A stretch of DNA of 64,000 nucleotides, taken from the NCBI RefSeq assembly GCF_009184865.1, contig NZ_CP045096.1, positions 4,960,001 through 5,024,000 of the forward strand, read 5' to 3'. The stretch is from Streptomyces phaeolivaceus (GTDB taxonomy: Bacteria > Actinomycetota > Actinomycetes > Streptomycetales > Streptomycetaceae). The translations under genes and the position numbers were made by a program. Under the pieces are notes generated by a model. That model saw only the letters and a list, made by a program, of their open reading frames with translations. It did not search any database and was not told where the DNA came from. This document shows, one piece after another, positions 35,953-44,167 of this stretch. How positions within the stretch are numbered: the stretch's first letter is position 1; each line of letters begins with the position of its first letter.

Positions 35953-36911
35953 ACACGGTCGGATACGTGGCGATCGCCCTCCAGGTGGGCGCGGTGGCGG
36001 TCGGGGCACCGCTGCTGACGGGGCTGATGCGGCAGACCCGGGCCCGTCTGGAAGGCCGGGCCGGGCCCGGGGTGCTGCAGCCGTGGCGTGACGTGCGCAA
36101 ACTGCTGCGCAAGGAACCGATCACCCCGGTCGGCACCGGGCCCGCCTTCCGATGGGCGCCACTGGTGCTGGTGGCCACCTCGCTGGTGCTGGCCGTACTG
36201 GTGCCGCTGATCTCCACCAACACGCCAGTGCGGGCGCGGGCGGACCTGATCGTGGTGGTGGCGCTGCTGGCGCTGGGCACGATGGCGCTGGCGCTCGCGG
36301 GCCTGGACACCGGCACCGCCTTCGGCGGCATGGGCGCCTCCCGGGAAATGACCATCGCCGCACTGGTCGAGCCGACCATCCTGATGGCGGTGTTCGCGCT
36401 GTCGATACCGGCCGGGTCGACCAACCTGCCCGTCATCGTCGCCGGCGCCGCCGACCAGCCGGCCCGCCTCACCTCCCCGGCCGGACTGCTGGCGATCGCC
36501 GCGCTCGCGGTGGCGGTGCTGGCCGAGACAGGGCGGCTGCCGGTAGACAACCCCTCCACCCATCTGGAACTGACCATGGTCCACGAGGCCATGGTCCTCG
36601 AATACGCCGGCCCCGATCTCGCCCTGGTCGAGTTCGGGTCCCACCTGCGGCTCACCGTGCTGCTGGGCCTGCTGGCCTCGCTGTTCGCCCCATGGGGCAT
36701 CGCCACCAGCGCCTCGCTCGCGGCCGTGCTGCTCGCCCTGCTGCTCGTCGTGCTCAAGGTGATGGTCCTGGGGATGGCGCTGGCGGCTGCCGAGGTGTTC
36801 TGGGCCAAGCTACGGCTGTTCCGCGTGCCCGAACTCCTCGCCGGTTCCTTCCTGCTGGCGCTGCTCGCGGTGACGGCCTCGTACTTCCTGGGCGGAGAAG
36901 GGGGACAGTGA
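35949..36911 (+). CDS. HyfC/NuoH-like membrane subunit
   Basis: The 320-residue protein has about eight membrane helices and the conserved acidic loop ETGRLPVDNPSTHLELTMVH followed by EAMVLEYAGPDL, diagnostic of NuoH/HycD/HyfC. This subunit links the peripheral arm to the membrane arm. It corresponds to hycD (Rv0084). The GTG start overlaps the previous stop by 4 nt, and the stop overlaps the next ATG by one base. Confidence 0.93.
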   Translation: MNTVGYVAIALQVGAVAVGAPLLTGLMRQTRARLEGRAGPGVLQPWRDVRKLLRKEPITPVGTGPAFRWAPLVLVATSLVLAVLVPLISTNTPVRARADLIVVVALLALGTMALALAGLDTGTAFGGMGASREMTIAALVEPTILMAVFALSIPAGSTNLPVIVAGAADQPARLTSPAGLLAIAALAVAVLAETGRLPVDNPSTHLELTMVHEAMVLEYAGPDLALVEFGSHLRLTVLLGLLASLFAPWGIATSASLAAVLLALLLVVLKVMVLGMALAAAEVFWAKLRLFRVPELLAGSFLLALLAVTASYFLGGEGGQ

Positions 36912-37612
36912 TGAGCGAGGGCCTGTTCACACAACTGCTGAATCTGGCCTGCGGGGCGTTCCTGCTGGCCGCGGTGGTCGTGCTGTGGCGGCGCGAACTC
37001 GCCGCGATCGTCCGGCTCTTCGCCCTCCAGGGCGTCGCACTCGCGGCGATCGCCCTGCTGCTGGGACTGCACGAGAACCGGTGGGGCCTGATCGTGGTGG
37101 CGGTGGGAATCGGCGCGCTGCGGGCCGGCCTGCTGCCGTACCTGATCCGCCGCGCCCTCAAAGCGTTCGTCGCCGAGCGGGACGGCGGGCTCGGCGGACA
37201 CGGCGGGAGCGAGGAGGCGCGCGAGACCCAGCCGCTGGTCAACGTCGCCGCCTCACTGCTGACCGCCGCCGCGCTGACCCTCCTCGCCTACGCCGTCGCC
37301 CGCCCCCTGGTCGAGCTGGATCCGACCCCGGCGACCCGCGCATTGCCGGTCGGCCTGGCCGTCGTGCTGATCGGCTTCTTCGTCCTGGTCACCCGGCGCC
37401 GCGCGCTGGCTCAGGTGGTCGGCTTCCTGCTGCTGGACAACGGCATCACCGCGACCGCCTTCCTGGCCGCCTCCGGGGTGCCGCTGATCGTCGAACTCGG
37501 CGTCTCCTTCGACGTGCTGCTCGCCGTCCTGGTCCTGCAGGTACTCACCGTGCGGGTGCGGGAGGCGTTCGGCACCACCGACATCGACGACCTGCGGGAG
37601 CTGCACGACTGA
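36911..37612 (+). CDS. HyfE-like membrane subunit
   Basis: The 233-residue protein has about seven membrane helices and matches hydrogenase-4 component E, a NuoK-like subunit (GFLLLDNGITATAFL is its typical segment). It corresponds to hycP (Rv0085). An in-frame GTG at 36908 is an alternative start. It is translationally coupled on both sides (TGATG). Confidence 0.88.
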   Translation: MSEGLFTQLLNLACGAFLLAAVVVLWRRELAAIVRLFALQGVALAAIALLLGLHENRWGLIVVAVGIGALRAGLLPYLIRRALKAFVAERDGGLGGHGGSEEARETQPLVNVAASLLTAAALTLLAYAVARPLVELDPTPATRALPVGLAVVLIGFFVLVTRRRALAQVVGFLLLDNGITATAFLAASGVPLIVELGVSFDVLLAVLVLQVLTVRVREAFGTTDIDDLRELHD

Positions 37613-39267
37613 TGACCGCCGCCACCGCGCTGTTCCTCACCGCGCCCGCCGCCGTACCGCTGGCCGTGGCCGCCGGGTACGCGCTCACCGGGTCCGTCAG
37701 GCATGAGCTGCCCCGCGGGTTGCCGACGGTCCGGCGGGCGCAGGACCGCCGTCCACAGCGTGCGGAGAAAGCCGCTGTGGTCACTGCCCAAGGCGCTACG
37801 AGCGTCTCGCCCAGGGGAGAAGTGGCAGACGCCTCCCCACCCGGGAAGTCGGCCGTTGCCTCCTCGGCGCGGGCACGCCACCCGTCTGACTGGGCCGCAC
37901 TGGCCTCCCCGACGGTGATCCTCACCTGCGCGGCACTGCTGGCCGCGGATCGCGTCGACAGCGGGTCCGTGTCCGCGTACTCCGGGCTGTTGCGTGCCGA
38001 CGCGCTGACGGCCTGGATGCTGCTGGTCGTCGGCGCCGTCGCCTTCATCGCCTGTGCCTCGGCGCCCGCCCATCTGGCGGCGGAGCGGGCCGCCGGGAGC
38101 GCGACGGCGTGGACCGTGTGGCGCTACCACATGCTGGTCCAGACGTTCCTCGGCGCGATGTGCCTGGCCGTGGTCACCGGCAACCTCGGCGTGCTGTGGG
38201 TGGCGATCGAGGCGACCACCGTCGTCACGGCGTTCCTCGTCGGCCACCGCCGCACCCGCACCTCCGTCGAGGCCGCCTGGAAGTACGTGGTGCTCTGCTC
38301 GGCCGGCATCGCGCTCGCCTTCCTGGGCACCGTGCTCCTCTACTATGCGGCCCGGCAGGCAGGCATCTCCGAGGCGTGGGCGCTGGACTGGCCCACTCTG
38401 GTGGCCCGTGCGGACCGCCTCGACCCGGCGGTCACCCGGCTCGGCATCAGCCTGGTGATCCTCGGATACGGCGCCAAGGCGGGCCTGGTGCCGCTGCACG
38501 CCTGGCTGCCCGACGCGCACAGCCAGGCCCCGGCCCCGGTCTCGGCGCTGATGTCCGGGGTGCTGCTGGCCGTGGCCTTCGCCGCGATCCTGCGCTACCG
38601 CGTCATCGCCGACGCGGCCCTCGGCCCGGACTTCACCCGCGTCCTGCTGGCCGGCATCGCGCTGCTCACCCTCACCCTCGCCGCCGGCCTGCTGTTGGCC
38701 CAGCGCGACTACAAGCGGATGCTGGCCTACTCCAGCATGGAGCACATGAGCCTGATCGCCCTGGCCGCAGCGATCGGCAGCCCGCTCGCCCTGTCCGCCG
38801 CGCTGCTGCACATCGCCGGGCACGGGTTGGCCAAGGCCACCGCGTTCTGCGCCTCGGGCCGGATCCTGCAGCTACGGGGCACGTCGAAGATCGGACGCGT
38901 CCGCGGGCTGCTCGCCCAGTCACCCTGGCTGGGCGCGCTGTTCGGGCTGGCAGTGGTGGCGCTGCTGGGTTTCCCGCCGTTCAGCCTCTTCGCCTCCGAA
39001 CTGGGCATCGCCCGCGCCGGATTCGCCGCCGGAGCCGGGCTGAGCTGGGTCACGGCCGCCGCCCTCCTGCTGGTCCTGATCGCCTTCGCGGCGCTGGCCA
39101 CCCGCACCGCCCGGATGCTGCTCGGCCCCGGGGAGCCATCCGGGGAAAGCCCCTCCGCCCTGTGGCCGCTGGTTCTCGGCCTCATGGCCTGCGCCGCCCT
39201 CGGCATCGCCACCGGCCCGCTGGGCGACCTGCTCACCCAGGCCGCCGCCGTCCTCGAAAGGCCCTGA
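37612..39267 (+). CDS. HyfF/NuoN-like proton-pumping membrane subunit
   Basis: This 551-residue second antiporter-type subunit keeps the proton-path residues: glutamate in VAIEATTVVTAF, lysine in GAKAGLVPLHAWLPDAHSQAP and a lysine in HGLAKATAF. A hydrophilic Arg/Ser-rich loop of about 60 residues (from RGLPTVRRAQDRR) between the first two helices is not usual for HyfF. It corresponds to hycQ (Rv0086). With two antiporter-like subunits the complex could move more than one ion per turnover. Confidence 0.92.
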   Translation: MTAATALFLTAPAAVPLAVAAGYALTGSVRHELPRGLPTVRRAQDRRPQRAEKAAVVTAQGATSVSPRGEVADASPPGKSAVASSARARHPSDWAALASPTVILTCAALLAADRVDSGSVSAYSGLLRADALTAWMLLVVGAVAFIACASAPAHLAAERAAGSATAWTVWRYHMLVQTFLGAMCLAVVTGNLGVLWVAIEATTVVTAFLVGHRRTRTSVEAAWKYVVLCSAGIALAFLGTVLLYYAARQAGISEAWALDWPTLVARADRLDPAVTRLGISLVILGYGAKAGLVPLHAWLPDAHSQAPAPVSALMSGVLLAVAFAAILRYRVIADAALGPDFTRVLLAGIALLTLTLAAGLLLAQRDYKRMLAYSSMEHMSLIALAAAIGSPLALSAALLHIAGHGLAKATAFCASGRILQLRGTSKIGRVRGLLAQSPWLGALFGLAVVALLGFPPFSLFASELGIARAGFAAGAGLSWVTAAALLLVLIAFAALATRTARMLLGPGEPSGESPSALWPLVLGLMACAALGIATGPLGDLLTQAAAVLERP

Positions 39268-39270
39268 CCG

Positions 39271-40749
39271 ATGCGCACCGTGCAGGACGTCCCCGCCGCC
39301 GAACTGCCCAAGCGGGCCGAGGTGCTGCTGCGCGACGGACACCGTCTCGCCCTGCTCGCCGCCCACCACGACGCTGACGCCGTACGCCTCGTCTACCTCT
39401 TCGTCTCCGGGCCGCCCGACACCCGCATCGAACTCCACGTGCGCCTCGACCCTGCCCGGCCCGAGGTGCCCAGCCTGGCCCATCTCTCCTTCCCCGCCGG
39501 CCGGTTCGAACGCGAGATGCACGACCTGCACGGCATCGTCCCCCTCGACCACCCCCAACCCCGCCGCCTGGTACGCCACTTCCACTGGCCCAAGGGCTGG
39601 TACCCGATGCACCCCGACGCCGGCAACCCGCCCGCCTTCGGCGAACAGGAAGGGCCCTACCCCTTCCTTGAGGTCACGGGCGACGGCGTCTACGAGATCC
39701 CCGTCGGCCCGGTGCACGCCGGGATCATCGAGCCCGGCCACTTCCGGTTCTCCGTCGTCGGCGAGACCATCCTCAAACTCAAGGCCCGCCTCTGGTTCGT
39801 GCACAAGGGCATCGAGAAGCTCTTCCAGGGCCGCAGTATCGTGGCCGGGCTGCCGCTGGCCGAGCGCATCAGCGGCGACACCGCCGTCGGCCACGCCCTC
39901 GCCTACTGCCTCGCCGTCGAGGAGGCCACCGGCACGACGGTGCCCGAACAGGCCCAGTGCGCCCGCGCCCTGCTCCTGGAACTCGAACGCCTCCACAACC
40001 ACGTCGCCGACCTCGGCATGCTCTGCAACGACGTCGGGTACGGCATCCTCAACGCCCACGCCCAGCGGGTGCGCGAACACCTCCTGCGCCTCAACCACAC
40101 GGTGACCGGGCACCGGCTGCTGCGCGGCGGCGTCGTCCCCGGCGGCAGCGCCCTGCACCACCTGCCCGGCCGCAACCAGATGGACGCCATCGGCGCCGAC
40201 ATCCACGAGATCGTCCGGCTGGCGCTCGGCCACTCCACCGTCCACGACCGCTTCACCGGCACCGCGATCCTGCCTACCCAGGCCGCCCGCGACATCGGCT
40301 GCCTGGGCTACGTCGCCCGCGCCAGCGGCCTCGCCCTGGACGCCCGCATCGCCCACCCCTTCGCCCCGCACGGGCAACCGGCCAAAGTCCCCGTGCACAC
40401 CAGCGGCGACGTCCTGGCCCGCTTCCTCGTCCGCGCCGAGGAGATCGACACCTCACTCACGCTGATTGGGGAGCTCACCGACTGTGTCGCCACCGGCGCC
40501 GTCCACGGGCCCCCAGCTGACCCCGGGGAGGGCCCCCGCAGCGGCGTCGCCCTCGTCGAAGGCTGGCGCGGCACCATCGCCACCCGCGTCGAACTCGCCG
40601 CCGACGGCACACTCAAGCGGGTCAAGCCCGTCGACCCGTCCTTCTTCAACTGGCCCGCCCTGCCGGTCGCCCTGAAGGACACGATCGTCCCGGACTTCCC
40701 GCTGACCAACAAAAGCTTCAATCTCTCCTACGCGGGCAACGACCTGTGA
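39271..40749 (+). CDS. HyfG/HycE-like large subunit (NuoC-NuoD fusion) without NiFe ligands
   Basis: The 492-residue protein joins a NuoC-like domain (residues ~1-115) to a NuoD/hydrogenase large-subunit domain that starts VGPVHAGIIEPGHFRF near residue 145. In [NiFe] hydrogenases the next motif is RxCGxC; here it reads RISGDT (199-204), so both cysteines are Ser201 and Thr204. The C-terminal CxxC is also absent: the protein ends LSYAGNDL. It therefore cannot hold the NiFe centre. It fits the energy-converting-hydrogenase-related (Ehr) class. It corresponds to hycE (Rv0087). Confidence 0.93.
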   Translation: MRTVQDVPAAELPKRAEVLLRDGHRLALLAAHHDADAVRLVYLFVSGPPDTRIELHVRLDPARPEVPSLAHLSFPAGRFEREMHDLHGIVPLDHPQPRRLVRHFHWPKGWYPMHPDAGNPPAFGEQEGPYPFLEVTGDGVYEIPVGPVHAGIIEPGHFRFSVVGETILKLKARLWFVHKGIEKLFQGRSIVAGLPLAERISGDTAVGHALAYCLAVEEATGTTVPEQAQCARALLLELERLHNHVADLGMLCNDVGYGILNAHAQRVREHLLRLNHTVTGHRLLRGGVVPGGSALHHLPGRNQMDAIGADIHEIVRLALGHSTVHDRFTGTAILPTQAARDIGCLGYVARASGLALDARIAHPFAPHGQPAKVPVHTSGDVLARFLVRAEEIDTSLTLIGELTDCVATGAVHGPPADPGEGPRSGVALVEGWRGTIATRVELAADGTLKRVKPVDPSFFNWPALPVALKDTIVPDFPLTNKSFNLSYAGNDL

Positions 40750-40761
40750 CCATGGGACCGT

Positions 40762-41196
40762 TCAGGAGCCTGTGCCGCCGCGCACCAGCCGGTAGCCGGT
40801 CACGAGGTCGGCCCTGATCCGCACCACATGCTCCATGTCCGCCTCCACCCAGGACGTGAGCGCGGCCTGGTAGCGGGCCAGTTCGGCGGGATCGGAGACC
40901 GGGGACGCGGTGCCGGTGACCACCACACTCCAGCCGGTCCGCGTGACGGGGTCGAGGTCGTCCGCCTCGTACGCCACGACCTCCGACAGCGCGGCACGGC
41001 CGAGCAGCGCCATCCCGGTGTGGGTACGGATGACGATGTCGCCGCTTGCTTCAACGAGGTGGTTGACGGGGCGAATCGCGGGCAACGCCTGGTGGGAGAA
41101 GACCACGCGGCCGAACGGCGCCTTGGCCAACAGGGCCAGCGCCTCTACCCGGTCCATCGGGACAAGGCGGCTCCGCGATGGTTCAACAGCCGCCAT
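40762..41196 (-). CDS. PNPOx-like (split-barrel) protein
   Basis: The 144-residue protein has the split-barrel pattern (FGRVVFSHQALPAIRPVNHLVE and WSVVVTGTASPV). It resembles the protein encoded at 30339 in length and order of motifs. FMN, F420 or heme could be the cofactor. The ATG at 41196 has GGAGAGG 4 nt upstream; a further start 15 nt upstream has none. It is convergent with the Ehr-like operon, only 12 bp from its end. Confidence 0.87.
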   Translation of the reverse strand: MAAVEPSRSRLVPMDRVEALALLAKAPFGRVVFSHQALPAIRPVNHLVEASGDIVIRTHTGMALLGRAALSEVVAYEADDLDPVTRTGWSVVVTGTASPVSDPAELARYQAALTSWVEADMEHVVRIRADLVTGYRLVRGGTGS

Positions 41197-41298
41197 GGTT
41201 CCTCTCCGCACAGGGCCACGGGCCCGATGCCCTCACGCCACAGCGCCATGTCACCGTTCCCCGTTGACAACATGGCCACATCCATACGGAGGAACGCA

Positions 41299-41314
41299 AG
41301 GGCCATCCGGCCCT
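41299..41314 (-). terminator. short GC hairpin
   Basis: AGGGCC and GGCCCT form a 6-bp stem with a 4-nt loop just downstream of the small gene at 41357 (minus strand), between it and the PNPOx-like gene. It may end or attenuate that transcript. Confidence 0.4.
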
Positions 41315-41356
41315 CCGTAGCTGGACGACCGGCTCTCGTGGCGGTCGGTTCCTCGG

Positions 41357-41521
41357 CTACTTGTGCTGGCCGAGGTAGAAGAGCAGCATCACCCATCCGG
41401 CGACGATGTGTGTACCGAAGATGTAGAAGCCCGCCCGGATCATGACCCCGCGCTCGATCCAACTGTCTCGGTCCTTGGCCTTCTTCTTGCCCTTCGGCTG
41501 CTCGGCCGTCTCGTCATTCAC
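41357..41521 (-). CDS. small membrane protein (DUF6126-like)
   Basis: A 54-residue protein is encoded from GTG 41521, with AAGGGAG 7 nt upstream. It has a charged lysine-rich N-terminus (PKGKKKAKDRD) and a single hydrophobic helix (residues ~27-50, FYIFGTHIVAGWVMLLFYL). This layout matches the short Streptomyces family I know as DUF6126, usually next to regulators. It is too short for most ORF filters. Function is unknown; it may anchor or modulate a membrane complex. Confidence 0.7.
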   Translation of the reverse strand: MNDETAEQPKGKKKAKDRDSWIERGVMIRAGFYIFGTHIVAGWVMLLFYLGQHK

Positions 41522-41577
41522 GTTCCGTCTCCCTTCATCCTGCGATCTCCACGGACTTCCTTCGACGGAACCGATGG

Positions 41578-42048
41578 CTACGACGGCATACGGAACCGGA
41601 CCAGGACGACCTTGCCGTCACGGTTGACGGTCAGTTTCGCGCCGATGCCGCCCTCGTACTCGGCGGCCAGCTCGGCCACCAACCGCAGCCCCGCACCCAT
41701 CTCACCGGGCCCCAGGAGGGGAAGCCGGGGTTCGGCGTCCGCGACGCCGACGATGAGCTGTCCCGCTCCGACCGTGAGCTCCACGTCGGCGACCGGACAG
41801 CGCGGCGCATGCCGCAACACGTTCGCGACCAGTTCGCTGACCACGAGCAGCACCGCGTCGGCGAACGCGGAACCCGCCACGACGCCGACCTCGGCCAGGC
41901 CCTCGGCCACTGCCTCACGGGCCCGTGTCACCGCCTCCGGCGCCATCTCGACAGACACGCAGTACCGGGCCACCGACGGCGGAACGGGGCTGACAGCCGC
42001 CACGGGCCAGCCCCTTCGGCACGGCCGGAACCGGTCGCGGCCCCTCAC
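41578..42048 (-). CDS. RsbW-like ATP-binding protein
   Basis: The 156-residue HATPase_c protein shows the N-box as SELVANVLRHA and the G1 region as VADAEPRLP, again without the full DxGxG, then MGAGLRLVAELA. This parallels the reduced G1 box of the copy at 30746. The GTG at 42048 overlaps the stop of a short upstream frame (GTGA) and has GGAG 8 nt upstream, supporting translational coupling. Confidence 0.82.
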   Translation of the reverse strand: MRGRDRFRPCRRGWPVAAVSPVPPSVARYCVSVEMAPEAVTRAREAVAEGLAEVGVVAGSAFADAVLLVVSELVANVLRHAPRCPVADVELTVGAGQLIVGVADAEPRLPLLGPGEMGAGLRLVAELAAEYEGGIGAKLTVNRDGKVVLVRFRMPS

Positions 42049-42125
42049 CGCGCCCGCTCCGCCGCGCGCAACTCGCCCAGCAGGTCCTGCCGTCCCAGCA
42101 GGAGAACGGACAGCGCAGTCGGCAT
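42045..42125 (-). pseudogene. remnant of a fourth ArsR-type gene (C-terminal end only)
   Basis: The 26-residue frame MPTALSVLLLGRQDLLGELR plus AAERAR resembles the last helix of the ArsR proteins in this window (for example ILTEMLTGQNELLAELRDAE). It has its own GAGGAG ribosome site and its stop overlaps the GTG of the ATPase gene, as the full ArsR genes overlap their neighbours. I read it as what remains of an ArsR gene that once headed this operon. Confidence 0.4.
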
Positions 42126-42130
42126 CCTGC

Positions 42131-42235
42131 TCACTCCTCGCCCGCCCCGATGCCCAGCCACCGACCGCTGCGCAGTCGCTCAGCGTTGACCGGCTCGCCC
42201 TGCGAGCGCGAGCGGGTCCGTGACCTCGCCCCCAT
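42131..42235 (-). CDS. possible small basic protein
   Basis: A 34-residue frame, rich in Arg and Ser at the N-terminus (MGARSRTRSRSQGE), lies just downstream of the palindrome at 42262 and 5 nt before the ArsR remnant. An ACAGGG precedes the ATG. There is no homology I recognise; it may be a remnant or chance. Confidence 0.25.
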   Translation of the reverse strand: MGARSRTRSRSQGEPVNAERLRSGRWLGIGAGEE

Positions 42236-42261
42236 GGCCCTGTACTCCCTCGGTGCTAGAA

Positions 42262-42281
42262 AATTCGGCAACTGCCTAATT
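42262..42281. promoter_or_regulatory. 20-bp imperfect palindrome, probable ArsR-family operator
   Basis: AATTCGGCA (42262-42270) and TGCCTAATT (42273-42281) are inverted repeats with one mismatch and a 2-bp centre. A further TGCAATTG lies at 42291. The AT-rich block is the only one in the gap between the Usp gene and the ATPase gene, and lies upstream of the minus-strand operon. Confidence 0.5.
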
Positions 42282-42380
42282 GAAGAACTCTGCAATTGTA
42301 TGCCTGGTGAAGCTCCCGGTGGGGCCCGCTCGCCCTAAGCGGCGCCACCGTCTGCCGGAGGCGGACTGACGTGTCTGTCG

Positions 42381-42905
42381 CTACGGGATGACGATCACGG
42401 GGTGCCGCGGTTGCCGGGCGAGGCGGCTGCCGACGCGGCCGAAGAGCTTGGCGGTGATGCTGCGGCTGGCGCCGACGACGATGGCGTCGGCCGCGTACCA
42501 CCTGCTGATCTCTTCGAGTTCGTGGCAGATGTCGCCGCGGGTGTGGACGGCGACCCAGGGCACCTGCGTGAGCTGCCCGGTACGGGCCAGGGCGTCGGCC
42601 AGACTCTCGCTGCTGCCCTCGAGGAGGTCGAGGAGCGCCATCGGCTCACCGCCCTCCCACCAACTGGAGCTGGGCAGCCGGTGGGTGACGTGGACGACCA
42701 CCAGACCCCGGCCGGCTCGGTACGCCATACCGCTGGCGTAGGCCAGAGTGCGCTCGTCGGAGGGAGATCCGCTGTATCCCACGACGATGGCGTGCCGGAA
42801 GGGATCGTGCCGGAGCGGAAGCGCCGCCCCGGGAGCGGGTGCCGCACCGGGCAGGCGCGGACAACGCTCGCCGCTGTGGCGTCTGCGCGGTAGCCACTGG
42901 CTCAT
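42381..42905 (-). CDS. universal stress protein (UspA family)
   Basis: The 174-residue protein has a single Usp domain after a ~35-residue basic extension. The nucleotide-binding pattern G-2X-G-9X-G-S/T is recognisable as VVGASRSITAKLFGRVGS near the C-terminus, slightly changed. Usp proteins in mycobacterial and Streptomyces dormancy loci respond to hypoxia. It lies at the end of the right-arm operon of this module. Confidence 0.88.
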   Translation of the reverse strand: MSQWLPRRRHSGERCPRLPGAAPAPGAALPLRHDPFRHAIVVGYSGSPSDERTLAYASGMAYRAGRGLVVVHVTHRLPSSSWWEGGEPMALLDLLEGSSESLADALARTGQLTQVPWVAVHTRGDICHELEEISRWYAADAIVVGASRSITAKLFGRVGSRLARQPRHPVIVIP

Positions 42906-43043
42906 GGGGTCATTCCTGGTGTAGGAGGCGGGAACTCTCGGTGGCTGGCAGGACGTCTCGGACGATCGCGCGGACCGTAGGGAAGGGACGAATCTCAGCA
43001 GCCGGTCGGGGCGGGCGGTGGCGAATCGGTGGCCAGGACTCAG

Positions 43044-43463
43044 TCAGGGCTGCTCGGCCGTGCCGCCTGCCGATGCCGCGAGAACCGTCTGCAACCGGGT
43101 CTCGGTGACGATGCCCAGGGCGAAGCCGTCGTCGTCGACGACGGGCAGGGCCGCCAGCGAACGCTCGCGCAGGTCGGCGGCCACGTCCGCGGCCGGCATG
43201 CCGGGGCGCGCGAACGGGCTGTGGTCGTGCGCGATGTCACGGACGCGGGTGTTCTCGGCGTACCAGGGCTTCGCTCCGTGGGCAGTGAGCTGATCGCGGG
43301 TGACGATGCCGGCGCATCGCCCGGTGTCGTCCCGGATGAGGACGAATTCGGTGTGCGACCCCCGGAGTACGTCGAGGGCCCTGTCGATACTGGTGTGGTC
43401 ACTGACCTGGAGTTCCGGCGCGAGCATCGCATCGGCGGCGGTGGGGTGCGTAGAGGAGGGCAT
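43044..43463 (-). CDS. CBS-domain-pair protein
   Basis: The 139-residue protein consists of two CBS domains (FVLIRDDTGRCAGIVTRDQL and LAALPVVDDDGFALGIVTE). It resembles mycobacterial hypoxic response protein 1 in size and plan. Such pairs bind adenine nucleotides and act as energy sensors. The ATG at 43463 has GGAG 6 nt upstream. It lies between the ArsR and Usp genes. Confidence 0.9.
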   Translation of the reverse strand: MPSSTHPTAADAMLAPELQVSDHTSIDRALDVLRGSHTEFVLIRDDTGRCAGIVTRDQLTAHGAKPWYAENTRVRDIAHDHSPFARPGMPAADVAADLRERSLAALPVVDDDGFALGIVTETRLQTVLAASAGGTAEQP

Positions 43464-43494
43464 CGTCGGCTCCGGGGACAGGAGGGCCGCAGCG

Positions 43495-43857
43495 TCAGGC
43501 CGGGCGAGAACGAGAGGGGAGAGCGGCCGGCGCCGCCTGGAGATCTGCGAGGAGGTCGGCCTGGCCCGCCAGGACACCACTGAGGATGCTGCGGGCCGCG
43601 GTCAGCAGGTTGGTCGCCTCGGGGGTGGTGAGGCGGTAGTGGACGGTGGAGCCTTCCCTGCGCGTGGCCACCAGATTCGCGCGGCGCAGGATGGCCAGCT
43701 GCTGCGACAGGTGGGCGGCTTCGACGCCGACCTCGGGGAGTATCTCGGCCACGGCGTACTCGCGCGAGCTGAGCAGTTCCAGCACGCGGATGCGCACCGG
43801 GTGACCGAGGGTTTTCAAGAACTCGGCCTTGAGCTGGTACAGCGGTGGTGTGCTCAC
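43495..43857 (-). CDS. ArsR-family regulator (Rv0081-like)
   Basis: The 120-residue protein reads VSTPPLYQLKAEFLKTLGHPV at its start and is the closest paralogue of the one at 32870, with AHLSQQLAILRRANLV and EGSTVHYRL. It lacks metal-site cysteines. The GTG start overlaps the STAS-like gene stop (GTGA). It belongs to the operon that starts downstream of the palindrome at 44399, which it may bind. Confidence 0.92.
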   Translation of the reverse strand: MSTPPLYQLKAEFLKTLGHPVRIRVLELLSSREYAVAEILPEVGVEAAHLSQQLAILRRANLVATRREGSTVHYRLTTPEATNLLTAARSILSGVLAGQADLLADLQAAPAALPSRSRPA

Positions 43858-44165
43858 GCCGTGGCCAGGGCGGAGCGAAGGTCGGGGTAGATCCGGATGA
43901 GCCCGGTCGTGTCGCCGCTCAGCAGCGGAGCGGGGCGGTCGCGCAGTCCGCACACGGCCAGCGGGCTCTGCGCGGCGCGCACCACGGCGGCCTCACCCTC
44001 CTCGCTCCAGCCGAGCAGGCCGGACATATCGAGCACGAGCATGCCGTTCGAGCGGGAACGGACCCAGTCCACAGCCCCGTCGAAGCGGTGCGTGTCCTGA
44101 CGGCCCAGGAAGCCGAACAGGTGCAGCACGCCCACGCCGTCATGCTCCGTGGAGTCCCAGCGCAT
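43854..44165 (-). CDS. STAS-like protein
   Basis: The ~103-residue protein (MRWDSTEHDGVGVLHLFGFL, then VLDMSGLLGWSEEGEAAVV) is a shorter paralogue of the protein encoded at 31211, with the serine of the STAS loop kept (WSEEGE). The start could be ATG 44165 or a GTG at 44171 that overlaps the zinc-ribbon stop; ATG has GGGGCGG 8 nt upstream. Confidence 0.75.
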   Translation of the reverse strand: MRWDSTEHDGVGVLHLFGFLGRQDTHRFDGAVDWVRSRSNGMLVLDMSGLLGWSEEGEAAVVRAAQSPLAVCGLRDRPAPLLSGDTTGLIRIYPDLRSALATA

Positions 44166-44167
44166 GC

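Noticed and set aside
33437..40749. Annotation as an active [NiFe] hydrogenase or formate hydrogenlyase
   Set aside because: The large subunit lacks both CxxC pairs that bind the NiFe centre, and no maturation genes or formate dehydrogenase are present.
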